DNA from: Phyto melanocephala
Taxonomy: Eukaryota; Arthropoda; Insecta; Diptera; Rhinophoridae
DNA: 64,000 nucleotides
NCBI GenBank assembly: GCA_941918925.1
Contig: OW799236.1
Location: 100,270,562 to 100,334,561, forward strand
Direction: 5' to 3'
The notes beneath the pieces are model-generated. The model saw only the letters and a program-made list of their open reading frames with translations. It searched no databases and was not told where the DNA came from. Both the position numbers and the translations under genes were made by a program. Below, in pieces: positions 23,295-35,600 of this stretch (position 1 is the first letter of the stretch; every line of letters starts with the position of its first letter).

Positions 23295-25038
23295 AGTTAA
23301 ATTTTTGTACCTCATATCGTATAACTAATTATCACGTATACCTTCTGATATACATAATTGAATTTTATGAGTTTTGACAAATAATCTCTGTATTAAACTG
23401 CAGTCTCAGTTTAAATGCATGCAATGGTTTTCTCCAAGTGCATTTTTTTTACAACAAAATCGTTGTTGAATTGCAGATAGGCTATGAATTATAACATATT
23501 TCTAAAATTTAGCGCATGCTCGTTAAAAGTGCCGGTTGTGTATTCATTATGTTCAATATTTATCTTTTATTCTATTTCTTAGGATATAAAAAGGTCAGCT
23601 TTAAGAGCAGTCACTTGTAGATAGAAAATTATTATGTATGTTGAATGTGACATTTATGCTCATTTACGTGCATGGAGTTTTAATTTACACGAAATAAGTT
23701 TTATCATGAAATATAACAAAAGCAATATAGAATCCATGATATAAGCAAAGACAATTTTGTAGTATTTTATCCGTTTTTACTATATTTTGTAACACCAACA
23801 GTCCTACTATTAATAAAAGTCGGGTCGCAACTCTTAATATATTTAGCAGTTATTTACTATTGTATAATCTTATTCGTGTAGGGATACTTACTATACATAT
23901 AAATAGTCAATTAGGAAAAATGTCAGCTTAATATATATTCGTTATTACGGAAATGCAAATTTAGGGTATATAAATACAGAGTTGTATTGAAGGAAATGTT
24001 TAATAGCACTGAGCACCAAATATGCAACATTAAAAGTATTCAAGACAACTGTTTTACTCTTGAAAAAATGCGAAATTGCACAAATGTACCCATGTTGACG
24101 AGAGCGTAATTTTTATAAGAAGGCAAAAATGAAATTTTAGTGCCACGGGTTTCGGCTTTTTAAGATACTTAAAACGTCGAAGATTTTAGAGCAAAAAAAA
24201 AAAAATATATAAGTGTTTTGTGTGGTGTAATTTTCGCACACGCACAATTTTCTCAATTGCATTCTTGCAATTTCGCAAGACTAAAATCGGTGACCTTTAA
24301 TATGTTTATTATAAATCCTTTTCAAAGTACTAGACTTGTGTCTCGCTAATTATTTTTGCTTATTTTTGCAAACAATATAGTTAATTTTTTCGCGAATACC
24401 TTTTAAATTACGTTGTGGTTCATTTAAATAGTAAAGACAGTTTTTAGCAAAAATATTTAAGCGGAAATGACTTAAATCTGTTCATACTTACAAAACTAGC
24501 AATTTTCCAAAAGTTTTTGAAACCCGAAGTTGAGAGCTTTAACACCCTGTTTCGCTACTCTGTATGAACAAATACAACAACCGATAAGGATGGTAAATCT
24601 GCTACAAGCTACTGTTTGTTTCAAGCAAATCGGCTCAGTAGTTTAAACACACCAATTTTTATCATTTATTTAGTCATAGACTCACTGTGCGACTACCAAT
24701 TCACAATAACCTTTGAAATTATTACCCTTAAAATATGCCACAAAATTAAAAAAAAACATTTATTATGAACAGCGTTGTTAAGTTTATGTGGCGAAAACAA
24801 AAATCTACCCAAAAAATTTCCCAGAGATATTAAATTTAAAATTTAGTTTTTGGATTTTTTTTAACGGGTTTTGAAATATAATTCAATTTTTGTGAACATA
24901 TGTTTTAAGTAAAAGTTTACATTTTAAAAAGCTTATATTCAGTAATTGTATTTAGCTATATTTGATATACATATATGAGATATTGCGGGGATGCCACTCT
25001 GATTGGATTGGACTTAATGTGGTAAAATTTTATTATAT
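23295..25038. other. Unassigned A/T-rich DNA
   Basis: No coding or repeat feature could be supported. Confidence 0.5.
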
Positions 25039-25250
25039 ATGTACTAGCGATTCCCCTGCACACTTCGTAGTGCAAAAAAGAAAATAAAAAATCAATTCGT
25101 AACTCACGAACGCGACCGATTTCATGCAAAGATAAGATAAACCATCTACACGACCGTAGGAACAAACCCTAAAAATTTCATTAAATTCGGCTAGACCGTT
25201 CGTGAGTATAAAGTCACAACGCACTTGCAACAATTTTTTATAGATATAAC
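25039..25250 (+). repeat. Short interspersed repeat, TACTAGCGATTCCCC start
   Basis: It starts TACTAGCGATTCCCCTGCAC and ends GCAACAATTTTTTATAGAT. Insect genomes carry many repeats opening with TACTAGCGA-CCC-CTTCGCA-like words and closing with TATAGAT; the start and end resemble the GGGCGTGGC element (ACTAGCC... TATAGAT). ORFs across it are not genes. Confidence 0.35.
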
Positions 25251-25274
25251 ATCTTAGCTCGATTTTTTGAGTTT

Positions 25275-25980
25275 TTGATACAATATTATTGTTATTGTCA
25301 CTAACCGGCAAAGTTATAGCCAAAAATTAATTGAAAAATTTTTTTTTTTTAAATATACCAAATTTTGGAAGACCCTTAATAATTTTTGTACACGTTAAAA
25401 ACATCAAATTATAAGCTGTATTTTCAAAAATTGTTTCTAAGAAAAATTAACAAATTGGTGTGAAACTGAGATAAAAACACTAAAATACATCTGCTTTGGT
25501 GTTTTTTTTTTAATTACAAACGAAAATCTTTTTCCGTTTCTAAACAACCGATAGTGGGTATCAACTGAAAGGACTTGACCAGCGCAATATAATACACTAT
25601 AAAAAATTAAAAACCATCCATCCGCTACTAAAAAATGGCGACTAATAAACTTGCATATTGGTCACATTAGGTATTTGAATTTGGTTTTGGTATCAATTGA
25701 AAGAGCTTGACCAGTAAAATAAAGTTGAATGTGAAAAAGATAAAAATCCAAGTTGGCCTTTTAGATTGAATAAACAAGTCAAATATGACTCCTTTACAAT
25801 ATTGGTATAAAATAAAATAGCTTGACCACTAGATACTGTGAACTATTGAAAAAGTGTAAAATCTAAGATGGCATCTGAAACAAAATATGGAGTAAAATAT
25901 GAGATCTAGGCTAAGCTATGATGTGGTCATTAAATCTATGAAAATGATTTAGCACATCGAAATATAGCACTCTTAAGCCT
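25275..25980 (+). mobile_element. DINE-1-like element, family A, truncated at both ends
   Basis: It matches the 3' half of the copies at 7397-9418 and 53678-54476 (GTATCAACTGAAAGGACTTG, paired 'aaaatccaa' segments, CTATGATGTGGTCATT) and ends with the family terminus ATATAGCACTCTTAAG near 25975. The subterminal repeat and hairpin are eroded. It preserves an empty site for the Transib-like insertion near 25918. Confidence 0.6.
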
Positions 25981-25982
25981 TA

Positions 25983-26166
25983 AGTAAACGAAATGTAATA
26001 AGCCTGATGCACATGTGGGTCGGACGTCACGGACGGTAAGATCTTGATATTACACAAAATGTATTTTAGTCCAAACATGCAACTGAAACACATGTGGCCG
26101 CTTACATTTATGCTTTATGATGTCGTCAAAGCCACATGCGTATGTGGCTTTTTAAATTTCGCGTAC
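25983..26166 (-). mobile_element. MITE with AGTAC-GAAATG ends, copy 2
   Basis: The reverse complement of the 9442-9664 element: AATGTATTTTAGTCCAAAC, TTTATGCTTTATGATGTCGT, ending GGCTTTTTAAATTTCGCGTA. It starts just after the DINE-1-like 3' end at about 25980. Confidence 0.55.
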
Positions 26167-26254
26167 TACAGGCTTTACTTGTTTTTATCCACTATGTGTC
26201 AAAGTTTTCGGAACAGAGTTTGCAGTGTGCTTAATAAACTTTATCAATATATTT

Positions 26255-26975
26255 GTTTTTCTTTTAATGTCAATATATTGTGAAATCTAAAATTATTTTT
26301 TATTTTTTGATAACTGTAACTTATACATACATACATACATATGTACTGTTTGAAAAGATCTCAAATCCATTAACACAAATAAATAAAAATAATAAAAAGA
26401 AAATTATAAAAGTATTTTAAAAGCATTTAAAGAGTCTTATATATATGTATGTACATATGTATGTATGTATGTATATCATACTGAAATTAATATTAAAAAC
26501 TTTTTATAATATTTTTGTATATTTTTAAATTTATTATTATTAACTTACTACTTTTTTTGTACTCTAATTTCTGTTGGCGGAGTATTCTATATATATTCAT
26601 ATTGCCATGGTATCCCACAACGGTTCAGTTTCCGACTACATATACCTAAATACATATACCTTCATATAGGAAGTCGGAGCTGAACACTTATATTTTAATT
26701 ATCTATTCAAAGTTTTGCATGGGGTTAAATGAGACTCCGGGTAACTGTTACTTGGTACAGCTAACTGACGCCACGCAATTGACCAATGCGAGAGTGATAC
26801 GCAAAGACGGCGTGATTGTCCTTATTCGGCAACGATAATGACAATGACCAGCGACCTCTTGACCCGACCAGAGCTTAATTATGACTGCGTTTTGCTACTT
26901 AAATCATTAAATCAATATTTAAAAAGGTAATTTGTGGAAAATGGTAGGTTTTGGTCGGTGTTGTTAAGTTTTTAA
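26255..26975 (+). repeat. Duplicated segment, longer copy
   Basis: Blocks near 26256-26300, 26480-26515 and 26890-26975 recur in order at 27953-28130. The longer copy has extra, relatively GC-rich DNA (26570-26880) with a rough hairpin at 26624-26686 (GTTCAG-TTTCCGACT / AAGTCGGAGCTGAAC). Confidence 0.5.
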
Positions 26976-27127
26976 GAAACATTTGGTTGGAAAATTATTT
27001 TCGTATGTATACACCAGACTACACTTAACAAGGTATGCGCAGTGGCTGAATTCGCCTTCTTGACAAATGTTAAACTGTATTTAAAAAAATATGAATTCGC
27101 TTTTAAATATTTTTAATTACTTGTTAT

Positions 27128-27472
27128 CAAGGCATATTCATACAGGTATATGCAACGGCGAATTGATACAACAAAAAACTTTTCAGGGGATGTTTTATGT
27201 CAAGGCCAAATCGTATATCAGGGATGGAAAAATTGTTATGATATGTTAGATATAAAAAAAATTTTAATAAAAAAAGGATATATAGTTCTGAAACACATTA
27301 TAAATGACGCAAAAGCAAATATCAATAAATGTGTTACATTTATTATTAAATAAGTACACTTAATGTTATTGTTTAACACTGAAGCTTAAATATCATTTTC
27401 CATCCCTGCAATAATAAATTAAATCAAGGCGAATTCAACCAATTTGAACAAAATGTTTCCTAATCAGCTAGG
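27128..27472 (+). repeat. Interspersed repeat of about 345 bp, copy 1
   Basis: It opens CAAGGCATATTCATACAGG. It contains GGCGAATTGATACAACAAA, GGGATGTTTTATGTCAAGGC, GATGGAAAAATTGTT and ATATCATTTTCCATCCCTGC, and closes after CAAGGCGAATTCAACC and CAGCTAGG. It aligns with the reverse copy at 50915-51249. A 67-residue ORF inside is not conserved between copies, so I treat it as non-coding. Confidence 0.6.
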
Positions 27473-27719
27473 TCCCCGTTTACACAGGGAAACATATGGA
27501 AGGGAAACATCTGGAATTCTCTTTTGTATTTTCCTTCGCTGACCTACAGGGAAACATTGTTGTCGGAAACATTCCAGTTTATATTTGTTTTTTCTTTTGT
27601 AGGTATGTATGTATGTAAATATATATTATATATTTTTATTTTATTTAGTACATTATTTATTTTTTTATTTTTATTCAAAACTTTGTATTGAAATATTTAA
27701 TTATTTATTTATAATAACT

Positions 27720-27953
27720 TCTACAACTACGTTATGTCTAACTCCCTGTTTCATTGCAAGACTAAATTTACGAAAATATTTTAATAGCAAATCGAAGTTA
27801 CACAAAGAAAGTTGTGTATCACTTTAGTATAAAAAAATTATTCCATAGCGATTACTGTTAAAAACAAAACAATAAATTTTGTGCTATAAAAGTACATAAA
27901 ATTGGTGGTGGGTATAAAAGATTCGGCACAGCCGAATATAATAATTACTTGTT
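27720..27953 (+). mobile_element. DINE-1-like element, family B, 3' end fragment
   Basis: The 3' end AATTGGTGGTGGGTATAAAA, hairpin TTCGGC-ACA-GCCGAA and the terminus ATAATTACTTGTT are intact. Its interior matches the left end of the 15699-19306 copy and shows the site without the mariner insertion (around 27803-27812). Confidence 0.7.
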
Positions 27954-28130
27954 CTTTTAATGTTAATATTGTGAAATCTAGAATTATTTTTTTTTATTTG
28001 ACTATGAACTCAAATTAATATTAAAAACTATTTAAAATATTTATTTACTTACTGCAACTTAATTCATTAAATCAATATTTAAATAGACAATTTAAGGAAA
28101 AGGCAGGTTTTTGTTGGTGTTTCAATATAT
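27953..28130 (+). repeat. Duplicated segment, shorter copy
   Basis: CTTTTAATGTTAATATTGTG, AAATTAATATTAAAAACTA and ATTAAATCAATATTTAAA align to the 26255-26975 segment with a gap where the GC-rich part would be. It begins exactly where the family B DINE-1-like fragment ends. Confidence 0.5.
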
Positions 28131-29437
28131 TAGTCGTTACCTTTCATCTCGTATACTGCAATAAAAATTCAGTACAAATTATTATGTTTTTATTTAAATT
28201 TTTTAATTAAATTTGTTTTTATTTCTTTGAATTTGTTGTTCTGTATGATTTTAAGAATAAATGTTTATGTTTTAAAAGCTAAATAACTTATATAATAAAT
28301 ACTTAAGTTTATAATGGATTTTTTAAATTTTGTTTTTTATTTTCAAATTGTTTATGTTATAGTATTCGGTAATAATATTGAATATGTTTTTTTTAAAAAT
28401 ATGTCACAGAAAAATATCATTTTGTATAAAAAATTATATTGTATATAAAAAAATCGTTAACTAAAAATACACACTTAATCACACATAAATTCATTTATAT
28501 AAATATTTATAAATTGACATATAACATAAAGTGTAAAAAAAATTAACTAAAACGAAGAAGAAGGAAGGAAGGAAAGAAATATACATACATACATTCAAAT
28601 TAACTTATAATGGATGAACATTTACTTTTATATTATAAATATGTTTATATATTCTTATAATGAAAAAGTCATTTTAGGGTTTTTTTAAAGAACATCAAAA
28701 TATTTAAATAAAACGTTTTCTAAACTGATCACATTTTGAAGGATTTTTTTAATTTTCGAAATAACCTCAATTTCACATAATTTGAAATTTTGAAAATTTT
28801 ATTTTTAATACATGTATTTTAAAAACCCTTTACTCATACTTTCATTATAAACTACTATTGCTTTCGTTATAAAAGACATCCTTATAAAAAAAAAATACCA
28901 AAACCTAATTCTCTTTAAAGAAATTCAAAATTTATATTTCCAAAATTAACTAATCAAATGTTGTCAAAAAAAAGTTAATTTAATTAAAAGAAAGATTGAA
29001 AACTGTACTTAACTAGTGATGTCAATGGTAATATCAAATAATTGCTTGCCCATTTTATGTATGTTTGTCTTGTAAAATATGTTTAGTTAAATACGTATAT
29101 TTGTATGTAGATAGATTCATAGAAAAAATCTGAAAGGAAAAAAATCTTACAAAAAACATATACATGCAAAATATATATAAAAAAAAATTAAAGACATTGC
29201 GTATATATCACACCATATTGAGAATATAAAGTTTCTGTTTTTGTTTTTTTTGTTCTGCTATATAATTCTAATAATTAAAAAAAAAAAAATAACCAACACT
29301 CTAGAGTCCTACGCCTAAACTCTAAAAAAATACAGTACAGCACAGTACAGTACCCTCTTTTTTATTTATATTTCTTTTTATATATAAATAAGAATATATA
29401 TATATGTAACAAAAACATTTTCGTTTCGTTTCGCCAT
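28131..29437 (-). other. 3' flank of Atet, presumably including its 3' UTR
   Basis: A/T-rich sequence downstream of the stop codon. Several AATAAA complements (TTTATT) occur, so the poly(A) site cannot be chosen from sequence alone. A TACAG microsatellite lies at about 29330-29353. Confidence 0.5.
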
Positions 29438-29649
29438 TTAACGAATCATGTGTAACTTCCAGCGCAACACAAAGTATGCAATAATTCTGAGGGCTATAAA
29501 TATGCCAATTAAGGCTACAGCATCAATCCAATATTCCGCTTGATCCATGGACATTTCTTCCAAAAACTTCTTTGGGCTGCGAAAATGACAATACATAGCA
29601 TTACATTGTAGTTTATCACGGTCCATGCCATAAATGGAAACCATGGCAC
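29438..29649 (-). CDS. Atet: Atet coding exon 6 (last helix, stop codon)
   Basis: The acceptor CTAATTAG ends at 29650 and TAA is at 29440-29438. It encodes [10 protein letters not shown], an extracellular loop with two cysteines (about 959 and 964) as in ABCG1, the last membrane helix and a short basic tail ending [14 protein letters not shown]. The 3' untranslated region follows leftwards in A/T-rich DNA; its end is not determined. Confidence 0.95.
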
Positions 29650-32600
29650 CTAATTAGAAAAAAAGTAAACAATTTTAATAATACTCGATACAAATTGTAT
29701 GAATTTTTTTAAAGTAATTTACCTTCAAAGCCATATCGTACATAACTCACATATGTCACCCATTGCAAATAGCCCGGTATGGTATCAAAATTAACAAAGA
29801 ATCCCGAAAATAATATGGTTGGTATTGTTGTTACTGGCCCTAAAAATACACCTGCCTCTATATTCATACCAGCACCAATGAGCAAACCTAAAGATTGTGC
29901 CACCAGTGATGTCAGTACGCATATGACCACAAACATTGTTATTCGCTGTGGTTCCATGGGCTGTGATGTTAAATAATAGACAACAATGACATAAACACTA
30001 GAAAAGACAATCTGAAAAAATATTTTAAAAAATTTTTCTAGATTATTATACAAGCAGTTTATTTATTTTTGAATTAAAAAGGTTTTCATTGTATTCATTT
30101 AAATAAAAAATTTCTTGTAATACTGATATGATTTTTTTAGCTGGCATCAGGATTTATCAGTCTTTACTCTCTGTCCCTGGTCTGTGACGTGCCTTTCTGT
30201 TGTTTAAGTTTTGTTGTTTTTTCTAAATCCTTAGTAGTTGCCTTACTTACAAGGTAATCTTTTGTGGATTTTTTTGTGAATTAAGTATGATGGATTTTAA
30301 ATGAAAAGTATTTGGTTTAGTGTAAGAAATTAAAAAAATTATTTCTGTTTTATGTGACGTACGACATATTCTTTTTTTGTGGATATTTTAGACAACAATG
30401 ATTCGAATATAATTAATTTTTTTTGTAAAGTACCCTTTGAATGCAACATAAAGTTCTAATTTTGTTTCAGTTACTCTTACTTTGTCAAAAATTACTCCAC
30501 TTTTTAGGAGTACAAATGTCACGTACGATGACATGGCAATGTCCATATATAAATTTATTGAACGCCAATTTATAGTCGCGGATATCATGAATTTAAAATT
30601 TTTTATAACGTATTATATTTTGATAGTCAATATTTTTTGGTTGTTAGGAAGATGAAAAAGGAAATGTTATCCTTTGTAAATTTTAGAAAAAACAGAAGCA
30701 GTTTTATTTTTGTGCTTATATCTCCGTTAGCTTCAAACCGATTTGTTAGTTATTTTAAACCCTATATTTTTTAAAGCTACGTCTTATAATTTAAAGACTT
30801 TGGCGTGTCTACTAATGTATAAGGAACTTGATTTATTTATAAAAATAGCCCTAGAGTCATATCATATTAATACTTAGGTAATAGCGAACGTATATGGGGC
30901 TAAACAATTTTAAATTTTTATAGGAAAAATAATAAAAACAAAGTTATCGGGCGATTGTGTGTGTGTTTTAATAGCGATTAATTATTAAATATTTTTAAAA
31001 GATTGCTACCAATTGCTTTTTAAAGTTGATTTCTACCAACACATGGACAAACGGACATTGCTCTATTAACTCCCCTATTTTTAAGTTTTCCGAAAATATA
31101 TACGTTATGGAGTCGGAAATAAATATTGTAGAAATTTGAAATGAAAAGACTAATCTATATATAGCCAGTAGTGGTGAAGGGTATAACTTGGCATAGCAAC
31201 GGTAAAAATACCGAAACAACAATAACTGCGGATAATGGCTTTTAAACCTGAATTTAATAACAGCTTATAAGGCTTAAGAAGCAACTTATTATACCCTTCA
31301 CCTGTGGTGCACAAGGGTATATATAGCTTTGTCATTCCGTTTGTAATTTCTACAATTTTCATTTCCGACCCCATAAAGTATATATTTTCTGAAAGCTTAT
31401 GAATAGAGGAGTCGATTAAGCCCTGACCGTCTGTCCGTCTGTCCGTCTGCCCGTCTGTCCGTGTGTTGGTTGAAATCAACTTTTAGAAGCAACTATATGT
31501 TCCTCAGATCTGTATATGGTATCAATCTCTTGGAAATATCCAGGAATGAATCGCTATTGAAATTCAGCACAATCGCCCCATAACTTTCTGAGATATGAGC
31601 AAAAAACCACGACCACCTCGTTTTTTTTCACAATTACAACATTATGTATGTTACATACATAGATACATGTAAAAAACATACCAAACAAAAAAAATTACAA
31701 AAAAAAAAAAATATTAAAAATAAGAAAAAAATAATAAAAAAAAACTACAAAAAAAAATTTAAAAAATATTTAAAAAAAAATGTAAAAAAATTTTTTAAAA
31801 ATTTTTCTAAAAAAATTTTTTAAAAAAATTTAAAAAAATATAAAAAAAATAATAAAATATAAATAATATATTAAATAAAATAAAATAAAATTTTTTTGGC
31901 TCAGCTGGGATTCGATGCCACATTTATTCTAACGTGTACGTATGCACGTATTTTATATGGGATGAATGGTGATACAAACAATTGTTATTGCATGACTACA
32001 CGTTGTGAAGGGTATATAAGATTCGGCACGGCCGAATATAGCACTGTTACTTGTTTTTTTTATCATTTATTGGCCACAGTCAAAGCATAATGAGGCCATA
32101 TTAAACGAAAGTGATTGGATTCTGAAATTTTGATTTCTTTCCACACATTTTGTAATTTGAATAAAAACCAAAAAAAAAAAAGAATCACTTGCGATCGTTA
32201 TTATCGTTAAAGATTTTAATTGCGTTCTCTCGATTTTAAGCTTACAGTACCAGTCAAATATTAATTAAAAATTAAAGTTGTTAATTTTTCTTACATAATT
32301 AAACAAGAGTTACAGTAAATTACCTGAAACGGTAAATCCGCCATAGTTTTAGCAAAATAAAAAGCCTTCAGAGAATACCAATAATTGAGATGCTCCCTCA
32401 CAAACACTGACATTTCCGTGGGAACTAAAGTTGGAAATAATGAATATGTTATTTTAAATTAAATGCACTTAATTCACGATTTAACTTACAAGTCAATATT
32501 GTCGGCATCATGGCCGTAAACATGGTGAACAGTGTTGTAAAGAATATGCAACCCGCATTACTCATTACCTTTGATGCCTCATTGCCCACATCATAATAGA

Positions 32601-35600
32601 TCATACCAATAATAGCACCAACAATTATGTGCGATGCTAAACGCATGTGGGTTAACATGCGGTCGCGCATAATGGTGACAAAGGAACGTTTGAGCAAAAT
32701 CCAAAATTGAGTCCAACCGCTGGTGGGAAAACCGGATTTATTCGGCAGCGTTATAACCGATTCATGTGAATCCAATAAAGATGTAGTACAGCCAGCGCCA
32801 TTAGTACTAGAATTGCCTCCTCCACCGCCACCACCGCCATCACCTCCACCGCCTGCAGTACCTACTACTGCACCTACAACATTACCAGCAGCATTAGTAC
32901 TTTGAGCCTCTTTGGAATTATAACTACAACTATCATCACCATTATCGCTACGTGGTAAATTGATGACAGAACAATCTGATTGTTGACTGTTCTGCGATTC
33001 CAATTTCGGTGGTTTTAAAATGCTAGAATTAAGCTCTAATTCAGCCGCTGACGTGGGTTCCTCCATCTTTAGCTTTTCATTCTCCACAGTTACCGAGGTG
33101 GTATTTGTAGAATTGCCACCATTTGCCGCATTGCCATTTCCCTTGATTATATCATTATTGATATCTTTGGATAAATCTATACCATAGTTCTTTTGACTGA
33201 ACTTCTTGCATACACCACTTTTAACAGCTGATACCAGTCTTGGTACACACTCTCCATATTCACCGCTAGCCACTTCCAATACATAATCGGCAGGATTATG
33301 ATACGATGGACAATCATAGCCCAGTGAGGATAAGAACGGCACTAAAGCTCTAACTTTACCCTCATACATACACTGACCCTCCGCCAGCATATACAAATGA
33401 TCGAATTTTTCAAATAATCTCGCCGAAGGCTGGTGAATGGTACACACTATAGTGCGACCGCCTCTGGCCAAAGACTTTAACAGCGATATCAATTGGAAGC
33501 ACGTTGAACTATCTAAGCCTGATGTGGGCTCATCGAAAAACATAACGGGTGGATTGTTGACCAACTCCAAAGCAATTGACAGCCGTTTTCGTTGTCCCCC
33601 GGAGAGATTACAAGTCTTTGTATTGCTTGATTCGATCATACCAATGGTTTCTAGTATTTCATCCACCACAACTTTTTTGGCAGCCAGATCCATATTTTTG
33701 CCCAACTTAAGGTTTGCCGATACCATCATGGCTTCGCGCACCGAGAGATTCGCTATGAGCACATCGTCCTGCATAATGTAGCAGGAAAGTTTGCGAAAAC
33801 GTCTCAAATTGCGTTCTTTGCCATTTATTAAAACTGATCCGCTTAACTGGGAGGTTCTAAAAATACAGAAGAAATAAAAGAAATGATTTTTTTTTATTAC
33901 AATCATAAACATTTATCTACAATGTGTATCAAATTTGTTTATCTGAATAGTAGTACTAAAAACAAAATTTTAGTTAGAAAATCACGTCCTGCTAAATGTC
34001 GAAAAAAAGATTCGCTTTATCACAAAATCTTTAATGTAAATAGTACAACGTGACATTCAAAATAAAAAAACACATTAAATATTTATGCGCAAAATAATTA
34101 TAAATTCTGTTCCATTGTAAAGCTTCTAAATCCTGTCCATTGACATAAAAATAAAATGCAAATAAAAATTTATTTAGTATTTAATAATAATAAAAAAAAA
34201 TTATGTTTAAAGATCTTTAGCTTTTCTCTTTGTTAATATTTAAGCTATAAGCCTTTTAAGGCATATAAATATCTATAGAAGTACGTATGAATATCATACT
34301 TGTTTGGCTTGAATAAAATAAAAAAATTTTGTTGGCATGTAGAAACAATACAAACAAAAGGATGCGAACGCATGCACAAACGTGCATACCGACAAATATT
34401 GGATGTCGTTAACGCATATGCATGTTTAAATATACATCCGATTAAATCATTTTCCTGAAGTTTTTACTGTAAGTTGATCGGTATCTACATACTTAGATTA
34501 ATAATAATAATTTTGAGAATCGTGTTGCCTCCCGTTTAAAGGAAAAATGTTATATAGCGAGTTGTAATAGATGACATCATCAACAAATACAAGAATTGTT
34601 GTTATCGGGTGTTATCAGTAGGCGGACCAATGCCGATAGAATGTAAATGTAAATATCCAAATTTGATCTGAATTTCTTGGCAATTAACGTGATCATGTTT
34701 AAGACATGATAAAATTAAATTTTTTGTGGTGAGTGGTCATAAAAATGTTAATAGTAACAAAAAAGATTACATATTTCAATAAACAGATTCAATTTTATAT
34801 TTTTGGTAACCAAATGAAATATTTTATCAAAAATTGGAATGTATAATTATCTTGATGGATATTTTATGGTTATTTAAACCACATTATAATTTAACAAGTA
34901 AGAGTGCTATATTTGGCCGTGCCGAATCTGATAATACCCTTCACCATTATGTACATAGGTATAATGACCACATCGCACAGTGAGACAGCGCCGGCATTAA
35001 ATACAAGGAGTCATTGCAGAGTTCTGAAATTTTTCAGAGGTTATTTTTTAGACAATTCCAGTTAAAAAAAAAAATAAGAAAATTCGCCCACTTTTACGCC
35101 CACCCATACAATCCCATACAATCGAAATTTGTAAAATGCCGTATTGTCTGTAATACTTTAGGTATAACTTTAAATTTTGGTATTCTTGAATGTTATATTG
35201 TTACAAACATTATCGAAATAAAGTTTTGGACTTTGGCCCACCCTTACCCTTACCACCCATACAACCTCAACATAAAACGTGCCATATTTTCTAAAATATT
35301 TTAGGTACAACCTTCAAATTTGATATAACTGTAATTCATATCATTTATAATGTTTCGTGCAAAAATTACAATAACACGCCCACTATTACACCCACCTCCC
35401 ACTGAAATGCAATAAAAAAGAAAAAAATTTTTTTAATACTTTATATAAACTTGCACTCTCAAATAGATTGTGAATTAAACATATAATTGCAATTACCGTT
35501 TGTTGATCAATAATATTTAAAACAACAACAATGTAATATTAGTTTACAGTTTGTTTTTAAAAAGTTTGTGAGCACAAAATAAAATATCAAACAAACAAAT

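Larger units (their letters stand above)
30012..32323 (-). other. Atet intron 4
   Basis: This 2312 bp intron carries two DINE-1-like copies in opposite orientation (30541-31192 and 31289-32056) whose 5' ends face each other across about 96 bp. The rest is A/T-rich. Confidence 0.85.

Noticed and set aside
26460..26475. GTAT/CATA microsatellites as CRISPR-like or regulatory arrays
   Set aside because: They are simple tetranucleotide repeats without spacers and are common across the window.
27150..27353. 67-codon ORF in the 27128 interspersed repeat
   Set aside because: The reverse copy at 50915-51249 does not keep the frame.
32723..32905. Proline-rich ORF on the plus strand
   Set aside because: It is the antisense of the glycine-coding run in Atet exon 3.
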